From positions 1-5,731 of the forward strand of contig JAIVIG010000400.1 of assembly GCA_020200675.1 (NCBI GenBank): a stretch of 5,731 bases of DNA, in the 5' to 3' direction. Source of the stretch: Actinomycetota bacterium (GTDB taxonomy: Bacteria; Actinomycetota; Rubrobacteria; Rubrobacterales; Rubrobacteraceae). The notes under the pieces are model-generated. The model did not search any database and was not told the origin of the DNA. It worked only from the letters and a program-made list of their open reading frames with translations. Below, piece after piece: positions 1 through 4,553 of the stretch; the first letter of the stretch is position 1; each line of letters starts with the position of its first letter. Position numbers and translations under genes: made by a program.

Positions 1-225
1 CGTTATACCCCCAGGTCGAGACCCGGCGTCCGCCTAGGCGCAGACACTCATGGGAGTGGCCTCCAGCTCGTACTCGGCAATCCTGGAGGCGGGAGACAAA
101 GCCTCCCGCCTCTCGGTGCTTAGGATTCCGCAGCCACCGGTGGCGAGTGCCCCGGCCCCCAGGCTCACGAGTCCCAGGAAACGGCGGCGGCTCAGCCTGG
201 AAGGGCGCTTAACCTCCTCTGCCAT
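1..225 (-). pseudogene. N-terminal part of a Tat-exported multicopper oxidase, apparently frameshifted and cut by the window edge
   Basis: The ATG at 225 opens a 63-codon frame ending in TAG at 36-34. Residues 12-18 are SRRRFLG, a twin-arginine signal, followed by a hydrophobic stretch and a Cys at 32 with only a weak lipobox. Residues 49-58 (IAEYELEATP) resemble the start of the first cupredoxin domain of multicopper oxidases. After the stop the reading continues in another frame, open to base 1, as LGGRRVSTWGYN (37-2), which matches the family's usual 'LGG-x-V-x-TWGYNG' segment. Adding one base to the CCC run (complement of 52-54) joins the parts as TPHECLRLGGRRVSTWGYN. Multicopper oxidases oxidise Cu(I) or organic substrates with O2 outside the membrane. 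Only 3 bases separate this start from the stop of the DUF305 gene, so translation is probably coupled; a GAGG lies at 240-237. The family call rests on the short N-terminal match, and the break could be a sequencing error. Confidence 0.6.
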
Positions 226-228
226 CTC

Positions 229-939
229 TTAGGCATCCTCCGGGTACCACTCCGCGCGCCACTGCTCCATCTGCGCGATCTCCGACTCCTGAGCATTCAC
301 GATGCCCTGGGCGATCTCCCTTATCTCCGGGTCCTCGCTCTCTTCGAGGGCCCCGTTTGCCATCTCGATGGCGGACTCGTGGTGGGGGATCATGGCGTCT
401 AGGAAGGCCCTATCGAAGGGCCGCTGCCCGGCGAGATCCTGGGCGTCCGTCATGCCCATCATCTGGTTCATTTCCTCCTCGGACATCCCCTCCATCGGAG
501 AGCCTTCGAGGCGCTCCCGGATCTGGCCGAACTGCTCTATCTCGGCCTGCTGGCTGCTGATGATGTCCTGGGCGAGGGTGCTGATCTCCTCATGCTCGGC
601 GTTCTCGAGGGCGACCTGGGCCATCTCCACGGCCCCCTCGTGGTGTGGCACCATCGCGTCCACAAAGGCTGCGTCCGAGTACTCACCGTTTGGCATTACC
701 ATCTGTCGGGCCATCTCGCCGGAGTCCATCGAGCTGCTGTCCATGACTTCCATGCCGGACATCTCGCCGTGGTCCATGCCCTGCATGCCGCCGTCCTGCG
801 ACTCCTCTTGCGCGCCCCCGGAGGAGCTGCCCTCTTCCTGTTGTCCCGATCCGGAACCGCCCGCGCCGGCGCAAGAAGCGAGCACCAACGCCATCGTCAA
901 CAAAAGCACGGCCAACCCGAGCCTCTTCGGAATCTTCAT
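229..939 (-). CDS. DUF305 lipoprotein with two PHH repeats and a Met-rich linker (likely copper-binding)
   Basis: The 236-residue protein has a lipoprotein signal peptide: K2-R6 charged, hydrophobic core 7-21, lipobox L-A-S-C with Cys23. It should be anchored on the outer face of the membrane. Residues 24-50 are a Gly/Ser/Gln/Glu linker. Residues 52-82 are rich in Met (ten, with His57), typical of Cu(I)-binding stretches. The DUF305 fold follows as two related helical halves, about 88-145 and 176-232, each carrying (A/R)AF-x-DAM-x-PHHE-x-A-x-EMA, with the His pairs at 99-100 and 186-187. A second Met-rich stretch (149-163) joins the halves. DUF305 proteins include the periplasmic copper-binding CopM of cyanobacteria; a copper role here is inferred from that and from the adjacent multicopper oxidase. 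An AGGAAGGAAA sequence lies just before the ATG and supports this start. No clear promoter was seen between this gene and the upstream stem-loop. Confidence 0.93.
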   Translation of the reverse strand: MKIPKRLGLAVLLLTMALVLASCAGAGGSGSGQQEEGSSSGGAQEESQDGGMQGMDHGEMSGMEVMDSSSMDSGEMARQMVMPNGEYSDAAFVDAMVPHHEGAVEMAQVALENAEHEEISTLAQDIISSQQAEIEQFGQIRERLEGSPMEGMSEEEMNQMMGMTDAQDLAGQRPFDRAFLDAMIPHHESAIEMANGALEESEDPEIREIAQGIVNAQESEIAQMEQWRAEWYPEDA

Positions 940-983
940 TAAGTTTCCTTCCTGTTTTTCGTGCTACCGACTATCCGCAAGCA

Positions 984-1003
984 CCCCTCGTCGTCGCGAG
1001 GGG
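984..1003 (-). terminator. 7-bp GC-rich stem-loop after the two-helix membrane protein gene
   Basis: CCCCTCG (984-990) pairs perfectly with CGAGGGG (997-1003) around a 6-base loop. It begins 7 bases after the TAG at 1013-1011 and lies 45 bases before the DUF305 ATG. There is no T-tract on the minus-strand side, so it could be a partial terminator, an attenuator or an mRNA-stabilising hairpin between two operon genes. Confidence 0.45.
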
Positions 1004-1010
1004 GAGCAGC

Positions 1011-1505
1011 CTACAGCCGGAACACCTGCAAGGAAGGAAGCGTTGGTCCCCGTGGACGGTGGGTGATGAAGGGCGAGTAGTGCGGCCGGAAGGTCGATCG
1101 AGGGGTCGAGGCCTCACGCCGCCTGCGCACTCCGAGCAGCAGTACCAGGAGCGCCGTCCCGATGGCCGCGAGCACGATGGCGGCGTAGCTGTGATTCTCC
1201 AAACCGCCCGACGCGTCGTCGTTCCCCGTAGGCCCACTGCCGGCCTCACCCATCCCCGTGGCGGACCCGTGGTGCACGCCCGAAACCTCCGCCGGCCCGC
1301 ACGCGTCGCACGAAACCTGGTGCGCGAATCCCAGGATGCCGTCGCAGAGCAGCACCGCCACGATGAGGAGCACCAGGAGGAAACCACCGGCGCCCGCCCT
1401 CGACCACGGGCGTTCTCCAGGGGTCAAGACACGATTCTTGGGATCGACGAACAAAAGCACGCTATCGAGTATAGCCCAGGACCGTGTGGGAAGGCGACTG
1501 GGCAT
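1011..1505 (-). CDS. small two-helix membrane protein with a Cys/His-containing outer loop, unknown function
   Basis: From the ATG at 1505 the protein has 164 residues. Helix 1 is about residues 38-60 and helix 2 about 106-126, followed by RRRR (127-130) and a basic tail. Positive charges before helix 1 and after helix 2 place both ends in the cytoplasm and the loop 61-105 outside. The loop holds Cys66 and Cys69 (C-D-A-C), His62, His78, His79 and His105, and is rich in Gly. This layout recalls short actinobacterial membrane proteins with His-rich loops (such as DUF6153), but I cannot assign a family. Setting between a rhodanese and a DUF305 gene suggests a metal or thiol role; this is inference. 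The start is uncertain: the ATG lies inside a hairpin and has no good ribosome site, whereas the in-frame GTG at 1460 is 7 bases after a TATACT and would give a leaderless 149-residue product with both helices intact. Confidence 0.7.
   Translation of the reverse strand: MPSRLPTRSWAILDSVLLFVDPKNRVLTPGERPWSRAGAGGFLLVLLIVAVLLCDGILGFAHQVSCDACGPAEVSGVHHGSATGMGEAGSGPTGNDDASGGLENHSYAAIVLAAIGTALLVLLLGVRRRREASTPRSTFRPHYSPFITHRPRGPTLPSLQVFRL
1461..1473 (-). promoter_or_regulatory. possible -10 element for a leaderless GTG start at 1460
   Basis: TATACT lies at 1473-1468 on the minus strand, followed by CGATAGC and then GTG at 1460. The 7-base distance equals that at the stronger promoter of the 2480 gene. 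No recognisable -35 element sits 16-18 bases upstream, so this is only a candidate. Confidence 0.3.
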
Positions 1506-1522
1506 GAGCGTCTTTTCGCTCA
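1505..1522 (-). other. hairpin spanning the rhodanese stop and the next ATG
   Basis: On the minus strand TGAGCG (1522-1517) pairs with CGCTCA (1510-1505) around the loop AAAAGA. The first arm starts with the TGA stop of the rhodanese frame and the second arm ends with the A of the next ATG. It may end the upstream message without a T-tract or mask the ATG. Six base pairs could also occur by chance. Confidence 0.35.
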
Positions 1523-1852
1523 GACACCTTCGAGCGGCAGACCCGAGTCTTCCCAGGCGATCATACCGCCGCCCAGCTCCCAGACGTTGGTGTAGCCTAG
1601 CCTTACGAGGGTCCCGGCGGCCTCCGTACTCATGCGCCCGGTGCGACAATAGAGCACGATCCTGGCGTCTTTGTCGGTGGGCAGCAGGCCCAGGTTCTGG
1701 TCGATCTCGTTGTACGGGATCGAGAGGTCGGTGCCGGGGATGTCCCCCTCGAAGGGGATGTGAGTGTTGACGAGCGGGAAGTCTTTGTTGTTCAGCATGG
1801 CCTCGAGCTCGATAGGCGAAACCTGGACGTACGAACCACCAGGGACGGACAC
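1520..1852 (-). CDS. single-domain rhodanese (sulfurtransferase), probably the body of a broken lipoprotein gene
   Basis: Read from the GTG at 1852 this gives 110 residues, a full rhodanese domain. The active-site loop is C69-R-T-G-R-M, with Cys69 expected to carry the persulfide. Upstream, LVNTHIPFEGDIPGTDLSIPY (27-47) fits a rhodanese subgroup with 'VH-x-P-x-EGxIPGTD' in place of the common 'DVR' motif; the C-terminal part LGYTNVWELGGGMIAW (85-100) is typical. Rhodaneses move sulfane sulfur or sense thiol/persulfide state. The frame stays open further upstream (RSGLGEQ before the GTG), and a lipoprotein signal peptide in a different frame ends 8 bases before the GTG. The native protein was therefore probably an exported lipoprotein. 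If the break is real, translation could restart at this GTG (a GGGGAG lies 3 bases before it, too close to be ideal) and would make a cytoplasmic form. Confidence 0.87.
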   Translation of the reverse strand: MSVPGGSYVQVSPIELEAMLNNKDFPLVNTHIPFEGDIPGTDLSIPYNEIDQNLGLLPTDKDARIVLYCRTGRMSTEAAGTLVRLGYTNVWELGGGMIAWEDSGLPLEGV

Positions 1853-1860
1853 CTGCTCCC

Positions 1861-1932
1861 CTAGCCCGCTCCTCCACAGGCGGAGAGGAGTAGCGTACCC
1901 AGGAGCATCGCAAGGAGCAAAAGCCGCTTCAT
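1861..1932 (-). pseudogene. lipoprotein signal peptide split from the rhodanese by a frame break
   Basis: ATG at 1932, 6 bases after GGAGG (1943-1939), starts a 23-residue peptide: MKR, a long Leu-rich core, lipobox L-S-A-C, then GGAG and TAG at 1863-1861. It is a complete type-II signal peptide with almost nothing after the lipidated Cys. An ATG at 1935 is also in frame but is only 3 bases from the ribosome site. Adding one G to the GGG run (complement of 1865-1867) continues the frame as CGGAGLGEQVSVPGGSY into the rhodanese domain. I read 1932-1520 as one gene, a membrane-anchored outer-face rhodanese. A real 23-residue lipopeptide with overlapping downstream translation is less likely. Confidence 0.7.
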
Positions 1933-2027
1933 CATCTTCCTCCGTATTCGCTCTTTTGGTCCCGGATCGTTTCGGTGTCGGCGACCGCCGCAGGGACCGC
2001 CACCTCTCCTCCAGCGCTCGCCGGACT

Positions 2028-2480
2028 TTAGTGGACCGGGCAGGACCGCGTCACCGAGAGCCGCACGCGCAAGGCATAGAGAAGCAGGCCCACCGAGAGG
2101 AGGCCCAGGATGGGCTGTATGGGGGTGAAGTAGGTAAAGGCTCCGCTTGCGCCCAGCGCCAGCACCACCAGCTTGTTGCAAATCGGGCAACCTATCGCAA
2201 AGACCGAGAGCAAGCCTCCCCCCAAAACCTTGCCCTGAAACCGGTTCGAACCTCCCCGACCGGGACCGGCCACGTAGGTGGCGGCCAGGAGACCGGCCAG
2301 GACGGCGCTCGTCAGCCAGAACGGGTAGTTCCACCACTCCACGGGCGTCATGCGAACGAAGAGCGGCGTGTCGATGATGTCGGTGGGTATCCCCGAGAAC
2401 ACTAGCCAGCCGAGTCCGGCCACCGCAGCCACCAGGTAGCGCCGCTTTCCCCAGCCGTACACGTCGGCAAAAACCTTCAC
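2028..2480 (-). CDS. four-helix membrane protein with a Cys-Pro-Ile-Cys motif
   Basis: The 150-residue protein starts at GTG 2480, directly after a promoter, and has no ribosome site, so the message is probably leaderless. Likely membrane segments are about 14-31, 53-71, 86-110 and 121-138. The most striking part is residues 97-126, with G-CPIC-NK (Cys98, Cys101) followed by LVVLALGASGAFTYFTPIQP. It resembles uncharacterised actinobacterial membrane proteins, as far as I recall; I know no assigned function. The CxxC pair next to a helix end could be a redox-active disulfide or a metal ligand; being first in a unit with a rhodanese supports a thiol or copper role, as inference. A further Cys147 (SCPVH end) may add a metal or thiol ligand. 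An 85-90 base gap separates it from the lipoprotein-rhodanese gene, with no clear terminator. Confidence 0.85.
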   Translation of the reverse strand: MKVFADVYGWGKRRYLVAAVAGLGWLVFSGIPTDIIDTPLFVRMTPVEWWNYPFWLTSAVLAGLLAATYVAGPGRGGSNRFQGKVLGGGLLSVFAIGCPICNKLVVLALGASGAFTYFTPIQPILGLLSVGLLLYALRVRLSVTRSCPVH

Positions 2481-2487
2481 GGGTTCG

Positions 2488-2517
2488 ATTCTAATCGGCG
2501 CTTCCCGATCACGTCAA
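2488..2517 (-). promoter_or_regulatory. SigA-type promoter of the minus-strand cluster, leaderless
   Basis: TTGACG (2517-2512) and TAGAAT (2493-2488) are separated by 18 bases, close to the TTGACA/TATAAT consensus. The GTG codon begins 8 bases after the -10 hexamer (7 intervening bases), so the expected transcription start is at or next to the start codon. Confidence 0.7.
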
Positions 2518-2944
2518 TCGGATTCGCCGGCCGGACGCCGCCTCCCGCCACCTGGTCGGCGACGCCACGTCCGGAGAGCGGTAGACTTTGCACCAGAGCA
2601 GAGTGCGGAGCGGCTGACCGAAGGCGATGCTGCTGTGTCCGCGAATGCTTTGGATAAGCTCTGGCCCTCCACGGGCTAACCGAGAGGATGTTCCTTCCTG
2701 CTCGGCGTCCTGGGAAGTGCACTCGGGTCGTGCCTACGCTGGTGCTTCTTCGCGCTCCTGTAAGAGTTTGGAATCTCGGTCGTGACGACTCACATGATCC
2801 TCTCCCGAGGAGTCGGAGAAGCGACGAAGCGAGTTCCTCGAGCGGAAAGATAAGGTGGACGCAGCATACTGCGCATGGACTTCAGATGAGTTAGACGGGT
2901 AGGTGGAGCCGACGCTGCGACAAACGCTTACTCGGGTACGGAGA
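2518..2944. other. intergenic region with no convincing gene
   Basis: This gap lies between the divergent minus-strand cluster and the DUF192 gene. Short open frames on both strands give Arg/Ser/Pro-rich products without motifs, good ribosome sites or membrane segments. I see no tRNA cloverleaf. One inverted repeat, CCGGACG (2531-2537) with CGTCCGG (2568-2574), sits just upstream of the cluster's -35 element; its 30-base loop makes a function doubtful. Confidence 0.5.
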
Positions 2945-2974
2945 CTCTGGCAACAACGACAAAAGCTGCCAGAG
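2945..2974. promoter_or_regulatory. 8-bp inverted repeat, candidate operator of the DUF192 gene
   Basis: CTCTGGCA (2945-2952) is an exact inverted copy of TGCCAGAG (2967-2974), with 14 bases between. The arm centres are 22 bases apart, about two helical turns, which suits a dimeric DNA-binding protein. The repeat brackets the place where a -35 element would lie relative to the TATATT at 2984. It could also form an RNA hairpin if transcription began further upstream. Confidence 0.45.
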
Positions 2975-2983
2975 AAGGGGGTG

Positions 2984-2989
2984 TATATT
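2984..2989 (+). promoter_or_regulatory. -10 element of the DUF192 gene
   Basis: TATATT ends 9 bases before the ATG at 2999, so transcription should start 0-3 bases before the start codon. No TTGACA-like hexamer is found 16-18 bases upstream, which fits a promoter needing an activator at the adjacent inverted repeat. Confidence 0.5.
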
Positions 2990-2998
2990 TGTGCTGCG

Positions 2999-3514
2999 AT
3001 GAGGATTTCGATACCTTTACTTGCGCTTTTTGTCGCTTGGCTGCTGCTCGTGGCCGGCTGCGGCGCGGAGGAGGGTGAGACTCCAGATGAGGCTCCGGAC
3101 GAAGGCCTTCCGGCGACCATGGCTACGAAGCCGGAAACCGCGAAGACGACCACCTTGAATATTGTCAACTCCTCCGTCGAAAGGGTCAAGGTGGAGGTCG
3201 AGATTGCCGACGACGACAACGAACGGCAGAGGGGCCTCATGGGGCGCACGGAGCTCGCCGAGAACGCAGGCATGCTCTTCGTCTACGAGGCCGAGCAGCC
3301 ACGCTCGTTCTGGATGAAGGATACCCTGATCCTGCTCTCCATCGCCTACATTGCCGCCGAGGGATGGATAGTCGACATCCAGGACATGCAGCCCCTCGAC
3401 GAGACCTCGTACCCCTCCGCCGAGCCCGCCTGGTACGCCCTGGAGGTCAACCAAGGCTTTTTTAGAGAACGGGGGATACAGGTGGGAGATAGGCTGGATC
3501 TTCCTGAGCGATAG
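2999..3514 (+). CDS. DUF192 family lipoprotein
   Basis: The 171-residue protein begins with a lipoprotein signal (MRISIPLL..., lipobox V-A-G-C, Cys21), then an acidic spacer to about residue 50. The DUF192 domain covers about 52-170 with its usual blocks: R-x-RGLMGRTEL (76-86), GMLFVYE (91-97), FWMKDTLI (104-111), then a hydrophobic strand, DIQDMQP (126-132), YALEVNQGFF (146-155) and GIQVGDRL (159-166). Only the 'IPLDIAFI' block differs slightly (ILLSIAYI). DUF192 proteins are small exported beta-rich proteins of unknown biochemical role. I chose the ATG at 2999 because the signal peptide starts there and the -10 element lies just before it; the frame is open back to a GTG at 2903, but that would put a charged 32-residue extension before the signal peptide. 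The gene stands alone. Confidence 0.93.
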   Translation: MRISIPLLALFVAWLLLVAGCGAEEGETPDEAPDEGLPATMATKPETAKTTTLNIVNSSVERVKVEVEIADDDNERQRGLMGRTELAENAGMLFVYEAEQPRSFWMKDTLILLSIAYIAAEGWIVDIQDMQPLDETSYPSAEPAWYALEVNQGFFRERGIQVGDRLDLPER

Positions 3515-3729
3515 GGTAGAGACAGGCTTTTCGTCGCCCCGGAGGACGAGTTCCGGTAGAACTGCAACGCCGTAACTTTCATCTATTAGTACGCTCGTAG
3601 CAGAGGAACTTGCAGTAGTGTTACAAATGTTAAGTTTTATTAAAGAAATGTTTCGACTTAGAAACAAGAATTCCCCTTATTTAAGCCTCCTGCTTGCTGT
3701 TGGGGGTTTGTCTCCGAACAAAAAGAGTG
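3515..3729. other. intergenic spacer with an AT-rich patch and a short inverted repeat
   Basis: By hand count 3611-3690 has 25 G/C in 80 bases (about 31%), far below the flanks. Inside it TGTTTC (3649-3654) and GAAACA (3661-3666) form a 6-6-6 inverted repeat. There is also a pair CCGGA/TCCGG shortly after the DUF192 stop. None is followed by a T-run, so no terminator can be assigned firmly. No open frame in this stretch looks real. Confidence 0.5.
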
Positions 3730-3758
3730 TTGCGCAAGGCGAGTACCTTCTCTAGAGT
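3730..3758 (+). promoter_or_regulatory. candidate promoter of the NlpC/P60-like gene
   Basis: TTGCGC (3730-3735) and TAGAGT (3753-3758) have the ideal 17-base spacing. They match the consensus at three and four of six positions. Transcription from here would give a leader of about 70 bases containing the stem-loop at 3774-3794. Confidence 0.4.
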
Positions 3759-3773
3759 GCCGGGCCATAGGAG

Positions 3774-3794
3774 GGGGGATTCGGACGATCCCCC
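3774..3794 (+). promoter_or_regulatory. 5' leader stem-loop of the NlpC/P60-like gene
   Basis: GGGGGAT (3774-3780) pairs perfectly with ATCCCCC (3788-3794) around TCGGACG. The 5' arm overlaps an AGGAGG (3769-3774) that has no ATG or GTG start at proper distance. The true ribosome site, AAGGAG (3821-3826), lies outside the stem. It may stabilise the mRNA or bind a regulator; without a T-run it is not an obvious terminator. Confidence 0.45.
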
Positions 3795-3836
3795 GGACAA
3801 GCTCAATACGCGACCGTGGGAAGGAGCCCTACACGC

Positions 3837-4511
3837 ATGCTTCGAAGGGTTAACCCGATAATGCTTCTCAGTCTTATTAGTGTTCTCGTACTCTCGATTG
3901 GCATCCTGGCCGGCGCCCAGCCAGGGGGAGGCTCAGCAAGCGATGCCTTGGCCGCGGCGACGGGGCAGGTGGGCATGCCCTACGCGTGGGGCACCGACGG
4001 GCCCGGAACGTTCAGCTGCGTCGGCCTGGTGCGCCATGCCCTTAGGAGCGCCGGCGTCGATGCCAATGCGCCGTGGGATCACATGGCGTACTTAAGCGTG
4101 TACCCCACCGTCTCCAGCCCCCAGCCCGGTGACGTGGTGGTCTACCCGGATGGCGCCGCCATGTACGTGGGCGACGGCACGATCGTCATGGCCAACGAGT
4201 GGGACCAGGTGGTCGGGTACTATCCGATGGATCTCGTCGGTACCCCGGTGGGCTTCGCACGCCCCTATGGCGGGCCGATCGATCCTGCAGCGACAGGTCC
4301 AGCAGATCCGGTAGAGGTAGAGCCTGCGATGATCGATCCCACAGCGGTGGATCCGATGATACCGGCCGACCAGACGGTGGTCGATCCGTTGGCGGTCGAA
4401 CAACCTCTGGCGCCTGAGCCGTTTGTAGCCGAGCTACCGGTGGCGATTGAGCAGCCGGTTATCGAGCAGGTACCGGCTACCGAACCGGTGCTGACCGAGC
4501 TACCGGCTTAA
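3837..4511 (+). CDS. secreted NlpC/P60-fold protein with an acidic Pro-rich tail, probably not a normal peptidase
   Basis: The 224-residue protein starts at ATG 3837, 10 bases after AAGGAG. The in-frame GTG at 3816 is rejected because the ribosome site would lie inside the coding region. Residues 1-27 are a Sec signal peptide (hydrophobic 8-25, likely cut after A-G-A27). The NlpC/P60 domain is about 35-145: GMPYAWGTDGPGTFSCVGLV (46-65) with the nucleophile-position Cys61, PQPGDVVVY (95-103), AAMYVGDG (107-114) and ARPYG (141-145). NlpC/P60 enzymes cut peptidoglycan stem peptides. Here the common F-D-C-S is F-S-C-V, and the catalytic His of 'HVGIYVG' aligns with Gly106, so activity is doubtful. 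Residues 148-224 carry repeated -DP-, -EP-, -EQP- and -ELP- units, 15 acidic and no basic residues, no anchor motif. It may bind peptidoglycan, proteins or cations rather than cut; this is inference. Confidence 0.85.
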   Translation: MLRRVNPIMLLSLISVLVLSIGILAGAQPGGGSASDALAAATGQVGMPYAWGTDGPGTFSCVGLVRHALRSAGVDANAPWDHMAYLSVYPTVSSPQPGDVVVYPDGAAMYVGDGTIVMANEWDQVVGYYPMDLVGTPVGFARPYGGPIDPAATGPADPVEVEPAMIDPTAVDPMIPADQTVVDPLAVEQPLAPEPFVAELPVAIEQPVIEQVPATEPVLTELPA

Positions 4512-4526
4512 CCCTAATGGTGCTCC

Positions 4527-4553
4527 TGGGGCGGGTCTTTCTTGCCTGCCCCA
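4527..4553 (+). terminator. strong stem-loop after the NlpC/P60-like gene
   Basis: Bases 4527-4536 (TGGGGCGGGT) pair with 4544-4553 (GCCTGCCCCA): ten pairs including two G-T wobbles, with the loop CTTTCTT. It begins 16 bases after the TAA. The usual T-tract is missing, which is common for actinobacterial terminators. Confidence 0.6.

Noticed and set aside
302..1066. Long plus-strand frame opposite the DUF305 gene
   Set aside because: It mirrors the DUF305 gene and gives a Ser/Pro/Trp-rich product without domains.
1011..1913. A single 300-residue minus-strand frame covering the two-helix protein and beyond
   Set aside because: Its first part (1913-1506) is an Arg/Pro-rich off-frame reading of the rhodanese; only the part from 1505 or 1460 has membrane segments.
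1764..2405. Plus-strand frames opposite the rhodanese and CPIC genes
   Set aside because: Antisense shadows of well-supported genes, with no recognisable protein features.
2477..2722. 81-residue minus-strand frame across the cluster promoter
   Set aside because: No motif, Arg-rich, covers the TTGACG/TAGAAT promoter and overlaps the next start.
2903..2998. Upstream GTG start for the DUF192 gene
   Set aside because: It would place 32 charged residues before a clear lipoprotein signal peptide, and the -10 element lies downstream of it.
3561..3616. ACTGCAA/TTGCAGT inverted repeat after the DUF192 gene
   Set aside because: Loop of 42 bases and no T-tract; too weak to call a terminator or operator.
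3017..3667. Minus-strand frame opposite DUF192
   Set aside because: Shadow of the DUF192 coding sequence; starts in the AT-rich patch without a ribosome site.
3730..3836. c-di-AMP (ydaO-type) riboswitch before the NlpC/P60-like gene
   Set aside because: The leader is too short and I do not see the conserved blocks; only one hairpin is evident.
3847..3856. Perfect palindrome GGGTTAACCC
   Set aside because: It lies in the coding region (codons for R-V-N-P) and is probably incidental.
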